The notes: generated by a model from the letters alone, not told the origin. A DNA stretch of 64,000 nucleotides from Dinoroseobacter sp965279125 (GCA_965279125.1 CBDIHL010000044.1:372001-436000); one strand, 5' to 3'; shown: positions 7,643 through 15,818, counted from the first letter of the stretch. Numbers and translations: made by a program.

Positions 7643-8545
7643 ATGCCTTACTTATCAGCCTATTTTGCTCAAATGAACAAAGCAGACTATATCCTAAAGA
7701 GCTTGTCCAAAATCCGACATAAGCCTTACGAGCATTATGTTGTTTCTCGCATCGTTCACTTACTCGATGACCCAGAGATTGAGTTTATTTGCCAACAATT
7801 GGTAAGGCGACCGGGTGGCAAACGGGCTCTTACGGATATGTACTTCCCACAGTTTGGCATCCATCTTGAGGTCGATGAAGGATACCACGCGAATGTAGAT
7901 CAGCTAAAGCTCGACGCTCTCCGCCAAGCCGACATCGTTGATGCAACGACCCAAGAGGTTCATAGAATACTTGCCCATGGCGACAAAAACCTAGGCGATG
8001 ATGAGCATCCGTTTGTTGGCCTCAACATACAGATCAGGGACTTCGTCCAGCGAATTAAGGACTTGAAGTCTGAAGCGACGGACTTCCGCCCTTGGTCCAT
8101 CAATAGAGGTTTTGACCCGCTTCCACATATCGAAGTAGGCAGGATTTCAGTGAGCGGAAACGTAGCCTTTCGATATCAACGAGATGCTCTCCAGCTTTTC
8201 GGGTACAATGGAGGCCACTATCAAGCGGGCTCGTGGCGCATAAAGAGATTCCCAGGCAATCAGCACGTATGGTTCCCAAGGCTTTGGCGCACACCTGATT
8301 GGCAAAACTCCCTATCTAACGATGGCAGAACGATCCGCGAAACCGCATTAAATACAGACATTCAGGCAGATAGCCCCCCAACTAGTGACAACAGTGCTAA
8401 ACGCATAACGTTCGCCAAATGGTCGGATCCTCTCGGGAGAACTGTATATCGTTTCACTGGTATTTTTGAGAAAGACATGGCTTCAAGCCAAGGGCCAACC
8501 TCCATATATCGCCGGACTGCCGATTCTGTTCTTTTGCCAAAATAA
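7643..8545 (+). CDS. PvuRts1I/AbaSI-like modification-dependent restriction endonuclease
   Basis: 300 aa. The N-terminal half looks like the Vsr/PD-(D/E)XK-type nuclease domain of the PvuRts1I family: KADYILKSLSK, then EHYVVSRIVHLLDDPEIEFI, then LTDMYFPQFGIHLEVDEGYH with acidic residues D65, E76, D78, E79 and H82. The C-terminal half (from about residue 150, with WFPRLWR and YRFTGIF) fits the SRA-like domain that reads 5-hydroxymethylcytosine or glucosylated cytosine. Such enzymes need no partner methylase and act against phages with modified DNA. The family start suggests the ATG at 7673 may be used instead; neither ATG has a clear Shine-Dalgarno. The gene is clearly more AT-rich than its neighbours and lies antisense inside the spc operon, which points to horizontal gain. 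Family assignment is from memory of the motifs. Confidence 0.72.
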   Translation: MPYLSAYFAQMNKADYILKSLSKIRHKPYEHYVVSRIVHLLDDPEIEFICQQLVRRPGGKRALTDMYFPQFGIHLEVDEGYHANVDQLKLDALRQADIVDATTQEVHRILAHGDKNLGDDEHPFVGLNIQIRDFVQRIKDLKSEATDFRPWSINRGFDPLPHIEVGRISVSGNVAFRYQRDALQLFGYNGGHYQAGSWRIKRFPGNQHVWFPRLWRTPDWQNSLSNDGRTIRETALNTDIQADSPPTSDNSAKRITFAKWSDPLGRTVYRFTGIFEKDMASSQGPTSIYRRTADSVLLPK

Positions 8546-8574
8546 AAAGAGCTCCGCGATCATTCGCAGAGCTC
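8541..8574 (-). terminator. Rho-independent terminator after rpmD
   Basis: Stem GAGCTCTGCG/CGCGGAGCTC (minus strand, one mismatch pair) with a 6-nt loop, followed by TTTTTATTTT. It faces ribosomal transcription and would stop rpmD read-through before it runs antisense across the restriction gene. It overlaps the 3' end of that gene. Confidence 0.75.
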
Positions 8575-8602
8575 AATATTACTAAGTCAGGAAACTAAAC
8601 TG

Positions 8603-8791
8603 TTATCCCTTCTCCTCAACGATCTCCACCATGTGGGAGATCTTGCGGATCATGCCGCGCACGCTGGGGGTATCTTCCAGCTCGCGCGTCTTGTGCATCT
8701 TGTTCAGACCCAGACCGATCAGCGTCGCGCGCTGGTCTTGGGGGCGGCGGATGGGCGAGCCGATCTGCTTAACTACAATCGTTTTTGCCAT
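8603..8791 (-). CDS. rpmD: 50S ribosomal protein L30
   Basis: 62 aa. IVVKQIGSPIRRPQDQRATL and the GLNKMHKTRELEDTPSVRGM segment are the typical bacterial L30 core. Preceded by rpsE with a 5-nt gap. Last ribosomal gene before the terminator and the antisense insertion. Confidence 0.97.
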   Translation of the reverse strand: MAKTIVVKQIGSPIRRPQDQRATLIGLGLNKMHKTRELEDTPSVRGMIRKISHMVEIVEEKG

Positions 8792-8796
8792 GAAAC

Positions 8797-9369
8797 TCAG
8801 GCCTCCTCAGTCGCGGCTTCGGCAGCAGGAGCGGCGTCATCCTTCTTGAGGATGTCGGCGACCTTCTTACCACGACGCTGTGCAACCATGCGGGGCGAGC
8901 TCTCTTTGGTGAGGCCGTTCAGCGTGGCGCGGATCATGTTGTAGGGGTTCTGCGAGCCGATGGACTTCGCAACCACGTCCTGGATGCCCAGCATCTCGAA
9001 CACGGCGCGCATCGGGCCACCTGCGATGATCCCGGTACCTTGTGGGGCAGAGCGCATCACGACTTTACCGGCGCCGTGGCGACCTTCCATGTCGTGGTGA
9101 ACTGTGCGGCCCTCTTTCAACGGCACACGGATCATTTGACGCTTGGCCTGCTCGGTGGCTTTGCGAATGGCCTCGGGGACCTCTTTCGCTTTGCCTTTGC
9201 CGAAACCGACACGACCGCGCTGATCGCCAACAACGACGAGGGCTGCAAAGCCAAAGCGCTTACCGCCTTTGACGGTCTTGGACACACGGTTGATCGCGAC
9301 CAAGCGGTCGGCGAATTCTGGGGTTTCCTCTTCGCGGTTTCTGCCGCGACGGTTCTCACGCTCTGCCAT
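8797..9369 (-). CDS. rpsE: 30S ribosomal protein S5
   Basis: 190 aa. Double-stranded-RNA-binding N-terminal domain followed by the S5 C-terminal domain: INRVSKTVKGGKRFGFAALV, VGFGKGKAKEVPEAIRKA and GTGIIAGGPMRAVFE. It has an alanine/glutamate-rich tail. Functions in decoding accuracy. Follows rplR after a 94-bp gap. Confidence 0.97.
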   Translation of the reverse strand: MAERENRRGRNREEETPEFADRLVAINRVSKTVKGGKRFGFAALVVVGDQRGRVGFGKGKAKEVPEAIRKATEQAKRQMIRVPLKEGRTVHHDMEGRHGAGKVVMRSAPQGTGIIAGGPMRAVFEMLGIQDVVAKSIGSQNPYNMIRATLNGLTKESSPRMVAQRRGKKVADILKKDDAAPAAEAATEEA

Positions 9370-9463
9370 GTCAGGCCTCCTGCGTTGTCAAAATATCAAT
9401 CCAAGTGGCGACACACGCCCCGGATCATCGAGGGCGCAGCAGAAAGCCGCGCCCTGCAAGTCT

Positions 9464-9823
9464 TTAGAACTTCAAGCCACCTTCACGCGCAGCTTCGGCC
9501 AAGGCCTTCACTTTGCCATGAAAGAGGAAGCCGCCACGGTCGAAGAACACCTCTTCCACGCCAGCCTTTTTCGCGCGCTCGGCAATTGCCGCGCCCACTT
9601 TGGCCGATGCTTCGACGTTGTTCTGCCCGACCACGCCCAGATCCTTCTCCAGCGTCGAGGCGGCGGCGAGGGTTACACCTTGCACGTCGTCGATCACCTG
9701 AACGGAGATGTTCTTGCCCGAGCGATGCACGCTCAGGCGAGGGCGGCCACCGGCCATCTTCTTGATTTTGTTCCGAACGCGCAGGCGGCGCTTCAAGAAC
9801 AGGTCTCGTTTGCTATTTGCCAT
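9464..9823 (-). CDS. rplR: 50S ribosomal protein L18
   Basis: 119 aa, standard length, from MANSKRDLFLKRRLRVRNKI to GRVKALAEAAREGGLKF-like end (here FHGKVKALAEAAREGGLKF). Binds 5S rRNA. A long in-frame upstream extension overlaps rplF and was rejected as it lacks family similarity. Confidence 0.97.
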   Translation of the reverse strand: MANSKRDLFLKRRLRVRNKIKKMAGGRPRLSVHRSGKNISVQVIDDVQGVTLAAASTLEKDLGVVGQNNVEASAKVGAAIAERAKKAGVEEVFFDRGGFLFHGKVKALAEAAREGGLKF

Positions 9824-9836
9824 TATATTCGCGTCC

Positions 9837-10370
9837 TTACTTCTTCTTGCCTTCCTTACGGAAGATAAACTCGCCCTTATAGCGAATGCCTTTGCCCTTA
9901 TAGGGCTCGGGCTTACGCCATTCGCGGATATTGGCCGCGACTTGACCAACGAGTTGCTCATCCGTCCCCTCGATCACCACTTCGGTGACTTTGGGGCAGG
10001 TAACGGTGACACCTTCTGGGACCTCGAAGTTCACTTCGTGGCTGAGGCCGAGGTTCAGTTTCAGGATGTTACCCTGAATCTGCGCCCGGTAACCAACGCC
10101 CTGGATCTCAAGCTCTTTCTTGAAACCCTGCGAAGCGCCTTGCACCAGGTTTGCAACCATCGTGCGGCTCATGCCCCACTGCTGGCGTGCGCGCTTGGAA
10201 GACCCACGCGGGGTCACGGTCACGGTATTGTCTTCGATGGCGATGGTTACATCGTCGGTTGCGGTGAAGCTGCGGGTCGCTTTTGGACCCTTCACTTCGA
10301 TGGTCTGGCCGTTCAGGGATGCGGTAACACCACTGGGCAGCTCGACCGGTTTTTTCCCAATACGAGACAT
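9837..10370 (-). CDS. rplF: 50S ribosomal protein L6
   Basis: 177 aa. Two L6 repeats; MSRIGKKPVELPSGV at the start and PEPYKGKGIRYKGEFIFRKE near the end are diagnostic. The open frame extends upstream into rpsH; the family start is the ATG at 10370. Confidence 0.97.
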   Translation of the reverse strand: MSRIGKKPVELPSGVTASLNGQTIEVKGPKATRSFTATDDVTIAIEDNTVTVTPRGSSKRARQQWGMSRTMVANLVQGASQGFKKELEIQGVGYRAQIQGNILKLNLGLSHEVNFEVPEGVTVTCPKVTEVVIEGTDEQLVGQVAANIREWRKPEPYKGKGIRYKGEFIFRKEGKKK

Positions 10371-10383
10371 GTAATCGTCCCCC

Positions 10384-10776
10384 TTAGAATACGGTGCAGA
10401 GCACTTCGCCACCAACATTATGTTGGCGCGCAGCGGCATCGGACATCACGCCCTTGGACGTGGACACAATCGAAACACCCAAGCCCTGACGGACCTGCGG
10501 AACATCCTTGACGCCCATATACACGCGACGACCTGGGGTCGACACACGCTTGAGCTCGCGGATAACCGGGGTGCCATCAAAATACTTGAGGCTAATCTCG
10601 ATTTCGGGGTGCTGAGCATCCGCAACAGCTTCGTAGCCGCGGATGTAGCCTTCGTCGGCCAGCACATCCAGAACCCAAGCGCGCAGCTTGGAGGCCGGGG
10701 TGCGGACGGTGGATTTGCCACGCATCTGAGCGTTGCGGATACGCGTCAGCATATCACCGAGAGGATCATTCATCAT
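10384..10776 (-). CDS. rpsH: 30S ribosomal protein S8
   Basis: 130 aa with MNDPLGDMLTRIRNAQMRGK and the C-terminal GLGVSIVSTSKGVMSDAAAR motif. It binds helix 21 of 16S rRNA and in many bacteria represses translation of the spc mRNA. Two adjacent ATGs are possible starts. Confidence 0.97.
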   Translation of the reverse strand: MMNDPLGDMLTRIRNAQMRGKSTVRTPASKLRAWVLDVLADEGYIRGYEAVADAQHPEIEISLKYFDGTPVIRELKRVSTPGRRVYMGVKDVPQVRQGLGVSIVSTSKGVMSDAAARQHNVGGEVLCTVF

Positions 10777-10791
10777 TGTCGTAACCCTCCC

Positions 10792-11097
10792 TTACCAGCT
10801 CGACTTAACCATGCCGGGAATTTGGCCTTTCGAGCCAAGTTCGCGCAGCATGATACGGCTGACTTTAAGCTTGCGGTAATACGCGTGCGGACGACCCGTC
10901 AGCTGGCAGCGGTTGTGCAACCGGGTGGGTGAGCTGTTGCGGGGCAGCTTGGCGAGCTTCAGACGCGCGGTGAAACGCTCTTCCATCGGCAGGCTGTCGT
11001 CGTTTGCGATAGCTTTCAGCGCGGCCCGCTTGGCGGCATACTTGTCCACCAGCTTCTGACGCTTCACTTCGCGTGCGATCATGGATTTCTTCGCCAT
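10792..11097 (-). CDS. rpsN: 30S ribosomal protein S14 (zinc-independent form)
   Basis: 101 aa, the long cysteine-poor form: AKKSMIAREVKRQKLVDKYA, then LPRNSSPTRLHNRCQLTGRP. The CxxC pairs of the short zinc form are absent. Confidence 0.97.
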   Translation of the reverse strand: MAKKSMIAREVKRQKLVDKYAAKRAALKAIANDDSLPMEERFTARLKLAKLPRNSSPTRLHNRCQLTGRPHAYYRKLKVSRIMLRELGSKGQIPGMVKSSW

Positions 11098-11117
11098 GGT
11101 TTCTTCTCTCCCCCGGC

Positions 11118-11681
11118 TCAGCTGTTGAAAGGCATGTTGAAAAGCTTCAACAGCGCTTTGGCTTCGGCGTCAGTCGCCGCGGTGGTGCAGATCACGATGT
11201 CCATGCCCCAGTTCTCATCGACTTTGTCGAAGTTGATCTCGGGGAAGACGATGTGTTCCTTCATGCCCATGGCGTAGTTGCCACGGCCATCGAACGACTT
11301 GCCGGATACGCCACGGAAGTCCCGGATACGGGGCATCGCGATGGTGATCAGACGGTCGAGGAATTCAAACATCCGGTCGCCGCGCAGGGTCACTTTCGCG
11401 CCCAGTGGCATGTCTTCACGAACGCGGAAGCCAGCGATGGATTTCTTGGCCGTTGTGACCATGGCTTTCTGGCCAGCGATCAGCGTCAGGTCTTCCTGAG
11501 CGGATTTGGCTTTCTTGCTGTCACGGACGGCTTCGGCACCACAGCCAATGTTCAGAACGATTTTTTCCAGACCAGGGATCTGCATGTCGTTCTTGTAGGA
11601 GAACTCTTCCTTCATGGCCGCGCGGATGGTCTCCGCGTACATGGCCTTCAGGCGCGGGGTGTATGTTGCTTCGTCGAGCAT
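11118..11681 (-). CDS. rplE: 50S ribosomal protein L5
   Basis: 187 aa. YTPRLKAMYAETIRAAMKEEF, GQKAMVTTAKKSIAGFRVRE and HIVFPEINFDKVDENWGMDI are L5 signatures. Binds 5S rRNA. Its start overlaps the rplX stop by one base, consistent with translational coupling. Confidence 0.97.
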   Translation of the reverse strand: MLDEATYTPRLKAMYAETIRAAMKEEFSYKNDMQIPGLEKIVLNIGCGAEAVRDSKKAKSAQEDLTLIAGQKAMVTTAKKSIAGFRVREDMPLGAKVTLRGDRMFEFLDRLITIAMPRIRDFRGVSGKSFDGRGNYAMGMKEHIVFPEINFDKVDENWGMDIVICTTAATDAEAKALLKLFNMPFNS

Positions 11682-11986
11682 CAGACGGCCTCCCCTGTGG
11701 ATTTGGCGAAACGCACTTTCTTGCCGTCTTCCTCGCGGAAGCCGACGCGGGTGGCTTTGCCGTTGGTGTCCAGAAGGGCCAGGTTGCTCAGCTGGATCGG
11801 CATCGCTTTGGGGATGCGACCGCCCTGAGAGTTCTGGCTCTGACGGGTGTGACGGATCGAGATGTTGATCCCGTCTACGATGGCCTTACCGGCAGCAGGC
11901 ATTACTTGGGTGATCTCACCCTCTTTGCCTTTGTCTTTGCCGGTCAGCACGACGACCTTATCGCCTTTGCGGAGTTTAGCAGCCAT
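11681..11986 (-). CDS. rplX: 50S ribosomal protein L24
   Basis: 101 aa. KOW motif near the N-terminus (LRKGDKVVVLTGKDKGKEGE), then NISIRHTRQSQNSQGGRI. Assembly-initiator protein. Overlaps one base with both rplN and rplE. Confidence 0.97.
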   Translation of the reverse strand: MAAKLRKGDKVVVLTGKDKGKEGEITQVMPAAGKAIVDGINISIRHTRQSQNSQGGRIPKAMPIQLSNLALLDTNGKATRVGFREEDGKKVRFAKSTGEAV

Positions 11987-12354
11987 TACAGCACCTCCGG
12001 CGCAAGCGAGATGATCTTCATGAAGTTCTTGGCGCGCAACTCACGAACAACTGGCCCGAAGATACGGGTGCCAACAGGCTCGTTGTTGTTGTTGAGGATG
12101 ACGGCGGCGTTGCCATCAAAGCGGATGGCGGTGCCATCGTCGCGACGAACTTCTTTGGCGGTGCGTACAACGACGGCCTTACGGACGTCGCCTTTCTTTA
12201 CGCGACCGCGTGGAATGGCTTCCTTAACCGACACGACAATAATGTCGCCGACGGATGCGTATTTCCGCTTGGAACCACCCAGAACCTTGATGCACTGAAC
12301 ACGGCGAGCGCCGCTGTTGTCAGCTACATCCAGATTGGTCTGCATCTGGATCAT
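11986..12354 (-). CDS. rplN: 50S ribosomal protein L14
   Basis: 122 aa. MIQMQTNLDVADNSGARRVQ, DIIVVSVKEAIPRG and GTRIFGPVVRELR are diagnostic. Forms an intersubunit bridge. 71 bp separate it from rpsQ. Confidence 0.97.
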   Translation of the reverse strand: MIQMQTNLDVADNSGARRVQCIKVLGGSKRKYASVGDIIVVSVKEAIPRGRVKKGDVRKAVVVRTAKEVRRDDGTAIRFDGNAAVILNNNNEPVGTRIFGPVVRELRAKNFMKIISLAPEVL

Positions 12355-12425
12355 TGGTTTCTCCCGACCTTTGAGGACTTCTGGTTACGCCTCAGGGTTT
12401 CGACAAAGCTGTTTGGTGGACCGCT

Positions 12426-12656
12426 TTAGGCGGTGACCACCTCCCAGCGTTTGGTCTTCGACTTCGGCGCACATTCCTGAATGCGAACCTGATCGCCCAC
12501 TTTGAAGCTGTTGGCCTCATCGTGTGCGCGATATTTCTTCGACTTACGGATCGTCTTTTTCAGAACCGGGTGCGTGAAACGACGCTCGACGCTAACGGTG
12601 ACGGTCTGTTCATTGGCGGCGCTGGTGACAACGCCTGCTAGGATACGCTTTGGCAT
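12426..12656 (-). CDS. rpsQ: 30S ribosomal protein S17
   Basis: 76 aa. MPKRILAGVVTSAANEQTV, ERRFTHPVLKKTIRKSKKY and the AHDEANSFKVGDQVRIQECAP-like core identify S17. Follows rpmC by 12 nt. Confidence 0.97.
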   Translation of the reverse strand: MPKRILAGVVTSAANEQTVTVSVERRFTHPVLKKTIRKSKKYRAHDEANSFKVGDQVRIQECAPKSKTKRWEVVTA

Positions 12657-12668
12657 CAGGCCAGCTCC

Positions 12669-12872
12669 TTATTCAGCAGCCGCTTGCGCGGCCTTTTCGT
12701 TGAGAATGGTGTTCACGCGCGCAACAGAGCGGCGCACTTTGCGCATCTGGGCGGTGTTCTCAAGCTGGCTTGTGGCTTGTTGGAAGCGCAGGTTGAAGGC
12801 TTCCTTTTTCAACGCGGTCAGCTCGTCTTTCAGCTGGTCCGGCGTCTTATCACGCAGTTCCTGGGCGTTCAT
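12669..12872 (-). CDS. rpmC: 50S ribosomal protein L29
   Basis: 67 aa, two-helix protein at the exit tunnel. Contains ELRDKTPDQLKDELTALKKE and NLRFQQATSQLENTAQMRKV. It normally follows rplP directly; here about 4.2 kb of other genes intervene, and rpmC becomes the first gene of its transcription unit. Confidence 0.96.
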   Translation of the reverse strand: MNAQELRDKTPDQLKDELTALKKEAFNLRFQQATSQLENTAQMRKVRRSVARVNTILNEKAAQAAAE

Positions 12873-12965
12873 GCGCCTGTTCCTTTATGCAACGTCACTG
12901 GAGGGCCCTAAGCACAAGACGCACCGGGTCACCCTGATTCCAGTGGAGATCGTGGATGAAGGGGC

Positions 12966-12994
12966 CGTATAGGCCCGAGGTCGCCATAGCGCAA
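12966..12994 (-). promoter_or_regulatory. Sigma70-type promoter for the rpmC-rpmD unit
   Basis: Minus strand: -35 TTGCGC, 17-nt spacer, -10 TATACG with GC-rich flanks, about 95 bp before rpmC. The -35 is weak, but the -10 equals that found upstream of rplO. The whole 12873-13174 gap holds no gene; apart from this I see only an AT-rich stretch around 13070-13100. Confidence 0.5.
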
Positions 12995-13174
12995 CCCCTT
13001 ATCGACAAGGCGATGCTGAGACAAAATGCACTCGACTAAGGGCAGCCGTCAGTGAGGAAGCAGTTACACTTTTTACTCGGTTCAGCAATTTAATTTGCCC
13101 CTTGCCTTGCCAGATGCGAGACTGCCGTCCTTGCAATGATTGCGTCATGACAGAACCATGTGAGGGTAAGCCTG

Positions 13175-13510
13175 ATGAACATTGGACCGGTACGACAATA
13201 TAACTACATCAACTACAAAGGGACCTTTGTGGAAGTTGGGCCGTCGCTGAGAAGAACGAATGGCGACAAAAGGAAGGCTGGTGATAGACTTTCAAAGTGC
13301 CCACTTTGCAAGCAGCCAATTCGAATGCGAACGATGCCCAATGGCAACCCGATGGGGTTCGAAGCAGGGCAAGGTCTCGGCAAAGTCCGGCATGCCTGCT
13401 TTACGCTCGGAAAAGGCTTGTCAAAGAAAAGGTGCAAGGAAACCGAAGATCTCTTTGCTACACACAACTTGCCACTTTTGACGCGAAGGCCAAAGAAACG
13501 GAGGCTCTAG
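13175..13510 (+). CDS. Small hypothetical protein with a zinc-ribbon-like CxxC
   Basis: 111 aa, not recognised. Contains CPLCKQPIRMRTMPNGNPMGFE followed about 20 residues later by RHAC, a spacing that could bind zinc, and a very basic C-terminus (RRPKKRRL). I start it at the ATG at 13175, 8 nt after a GAGGG; an in-frame GTG at 13160 is possible. Base composition is poorer in GC than the flanking ribosomal genes. Overlapping frames on both strands keep confidence moderate. Confidence 0.5.
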   Translation: MNIGPVRQYNYINYKGTFVEVGPSLRRTNGDKRKAGDRLSKCPLCKQPIRMRTMPNGNPMGFEAGQGLGKVRHACFTLGKGLSKKRCKETEDLFATHNLPLLTRRPKKRRL

Positions 13511-13542
13511 CGAACAGTGGGTGAAGTGGGTAAGCAACGCAC

Positions 13543-14166
13543 ATGACCAACATATCCTCCCTCTTCGTCACCCGCCTTTACCACGCGGCCCTTTCCGAAA
13601 AAGCCCCCGCCATTGATGCGGCCGAGCTTGAGGCATCCTGTTACGACATCGCCGAGAATGACGAGGCGGGTCAGCAGTGGTGCGACGAGCAAGGCTATCC
13701 CGGCTATACCAGCTATGCCTCGCTGACCGATCTGCCGTGGCGGTTTCCGATCTTCAAGGACCTGCAAAAGGCGCTTGATAAGCACGTGGCTGCCTTCGTC
13801 AAAGACCTCGGCTTCGATCTGGGGACGGAAAAGAAGGTGAAGCTCGACAGCCTTTGGATCAACATCTTGCCTGAAGGCGGCATCCATACCGCACATATAC
13901 ACCCCCACTCGATCATCAGCGGCACCACTTACGTGGCGATGCCCAAGGGCACGAGTGCGATCAAGTTCGAGGACCCGCGCCTGCAAATGATGATGGCCGC
14001 CCCCGGTCGCCTGAAGGACGCACCGCGCAAGTTGCAGCAGTTTGTCTATGTGGAACCTGAGGTTGGTGATGTGCTGCTCTGGGAAAGCTGGTTGCGCCAT
14101 GAGGTGCCTATGAACATGGCCGAAGAGGAACGCATCAGCGTTTCATTCAACTACAGCTGGGCCTAA
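13543..14166 (+). CDS. TIGR02466-type putative 2OG-Fe(II) oxygenase
   Basis: 207 aa. The central segment has HTAHIHPHSIISGTTYV (histidine cluster then SG-x2-Y) and the C-terminal part has GDVLLWESWLRHEVPMN followed by RISVSFNYSW, the arrangement of the TIGR02466/PF13759 family, a presumed double-stranded beta-helix iron/2-oxoglutarate oxygenase. Substrate unknown. First sizeable gene of the block inserted between rplP and rpmC, on the strand opposite to the ribosomal genes. Confidence 0.75.
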   Translation: MTNISSLFVTRLYHAALSEKAPAIDAAELEASCYDIAENDEAGQQWCDEQGYPGYTSYASLTDLPWRFPIFKDLQKALDKHVAAFVKDLGFDLGTEKKVKLDSLWINILPEGGIHTAHIHPHSIISGTTYVAMPKGTSAIKFEDPRLQMMMAAPGRLKDAPRKLQQFVYVEPEVGDVLLWESWLRHEVPMNMAEEERISVSFNYSWA

Positions 14167-14205
14167 GCGCTTTTCATTCCGCCCCGTTCTGGCCTAGCCT
14201 GCCGC

Positions 14206-14871
14206 ATGGTTAACCAGATGCCCCTGCCTCGTCGTCTTGCCGCTCGTTTCGTCGGGCATGTGCTGACCTTTGTGGCCCGCTTCATCATTGCCGCGCGCGC
14301 CGACTGGAAAGGGATCGAGCCTGTTCCAAAGCAGCGGATCTACTTTGCCAATCACGTCAGTAATGCTGATATGCCAATGGTTTGGTCGGTTCTACCCCCT
14401 GCCCTGCGGCGTCAAACGCGGCCCGTTGCCGCCGCCGATTACTGGCTGAAAAACAAGCTGCGCGCGTTTGCGGGGCGGGATGTGTTTGGGGCGGTCTTGA
14501 TTGATCGCAGGCCCGAAGCGCGGGTGGAGGATCCGCTCGAAAAGATTTTGGAAGCGCTTGATGAAGGCGCATCCTTGATCATCTTTCCTGAAGGCAATCG
14601 CAATATGACCGACGATCCCTTGCTGCCTTTCCGGGCCGGGATTTTCAACATGGGCAGTGCGCGACCAGAGGTCGATTTGGTCCCGACCTGGATCGCAAAC
14701 CTCAATGAAATTATGCCCAAGGGCGAGATTATTCCCTTACCGTTGATCTGCACGGTGACCTTCGGTGCGCCAATCCATGTGGAGGAGGGAGAAGGCAAAG
14801 ACGCCTTCCTCAAACGCGCCTCGGATGCGCTCGCGGCCCTCGCACCCCCAGTTGCGGACGCGATCAAATGA
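14206..14871 (+). CDS. 1-acyl-sn-glycerol-3-phosphate acyltransferase-like protein (PlsC family)
   Basis: 221 aa. Transfers acyl chains to lysophosphatidate to give phosphatidate. The catalytic H-x4-D motif is NHVSNAD, and the substrate-binding EG motif is FPEGNRN in place of the usual FPEGTRS. A hydrophobic N-terminus (VGHVLTFVARFIIAA) can anchor it in the membrane. Its stop overlaps the start of the CDP-diglyceride-synthase-like gene by four bases, so the two form an operon resembling E. coli ynbA-ynbB-type accessory phospholipid clusters. Confidence 0.8.
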   Translation: MVNQMPLPRRLAARFVGHVLTFVARFIIAARADWKGIEPVPKQRIYFANHVSNADMPMVWSVLPPALRRQTRPVAAADYWLKNKLRAFAGRDVFGAVLIDRRPEARVEDPLEKILEALDEGASLIIFPEGNRNMTDDPLLPFRAGIFNMGSARPEVDLVPTWIANLNEIMPKGEIIPLPLICTVTFGAPIHVEEGEGKDAFLKRASDALAALAPPVADAIK

Positions 14872-15803
14872 CAGACACAACCAGCGATATTCTTCTTTTA
14901 AGTCTGGGGGTTATCACCCTGCTGGTGGCGCTGACCCTGTTCGGCGAGTTCATGCGCGGACGCCTTGCCGTGGGCGAAAGCAACCCTGTGGTCGAGACGT
15001 TTATGCAGCGCGTTAACTCGTGGTGGGCCATCGTGATCCTGCTGTCGGGTGCGGCGTTGTTGGGCGAGTTGGCTTTGCTGCTTCTATTTGCCTTTGCCAG
15101 CTTTGCGGCCCTGCGGGAATTCTTGACTTTTGCCTACAAACGCCAAGCGGATCATCTGTCTTTGGCCCTTGGTTTCTTTGCCATTTTACCACTGCAATAC
15201 CTGTTCATTGGCCTTGGCTGGACCGGACTTTTTGCGGTGTTTATCCCGGTCTATGCTTTCCTTTTACTCCCTATTGTCAGTGCCTTACGCGGAGATTCCA
15301 GCAGGTTTCTGATACGGGTGGCAGAGACGCAATGGGGCTTGATGATCTGCATCTTCTGCATCAGCCACATCCCGGCCCTTTTGACCTTCGAGATCGGCGA
15401 TGGCCGCGCGGTTCTGTTGATCCTGTTCTTCGTCATGGTCGTGCAATTCGGCGACCTGATCGAGTATTATGCAGGACGCAACTTTGGCAAGCGCAGGGTG
15501 GCACCGGACCTTTCCCCAAAGACGATTCGCGGAATGATTTCCGGGGTTTGCGGCGCAGCGGTCGTCGGCGGCTTGCTGGCTTGGATCACGCCTTTCGGCA
15601 TTGTCGGCGCAGCGGCGATGGCCGCACTAGCCTCCTTGACGGGGATGCTTGGCAGCCTCGTCTTCGCAGCAATCAAGCGGGACAAGGGCGTTAAGGATTG
15701 GTCGCATTTGATCCCCGGACAGGGCGGATTTCTGGACCAACTCGACAGCGTGATCTTTGCGGCCCCGGTGTTCTATCATGTGGCACTTTTGGTGTGGGGA
15801 TAG
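14868..15803 (+). CDS. Phosphatidate cytidylyltransferase-like protein (CdsA family)
   Basis: 311 aa, multi-helix membrane protein expected to make CDP-diacylglycerol from phosphatidate and CTP. The C-terminal CTP-transferase signature is recognisable: IKRDKGVKDWSHLIPG then QGGFLDQLDS. Two signature positions differ from the usual PGHGGxxDRxD: the histidine and the arginine are both glutamine. ATGA overlap with the upstream acyltransferase supplies its substrate logic. A direct-repeat block follows the stop. Confidence 0.8.
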   Translation: MTDTTSDILLLSLGVITLLVALTLFGEFMRGRLAVGESNPVVETFMQRVNSWWAIVILLSGAALLGELALLLLFAFASFAALREFLTFAYKRQADHLSLALGFFAILPLQYLFIGLGWTGLFAVFIPVYAFLLLPIVSALRGDSSRFLIRVAETQWGLMICIFCISHIPALLTFEIGDGRAVLLILFFVMVVQFGDLIEYYAGRNFGKRRVAPDLSPKTIRGMISGVCGAAVVGGLLAWITPFGIVGAAAMAALASLTGMLGSLVFAAIKRDKGVKDWSHLIPGQGGFLDQLDSVIFAAPVFYHVALLVWG

Positions 15804-15818
15804 GGCAAATCGGGCCCG

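Noticed and set aside
12985..12994. Shared 10-mer TTGCGCTATG (minus strand) upstream of rpmC and in the rpsL leader (27203-27212)
   Set aside because: Only two exact copies, at different positions relative to the promoters; a similar but inexact form near rpsJ does not make a clear motif.
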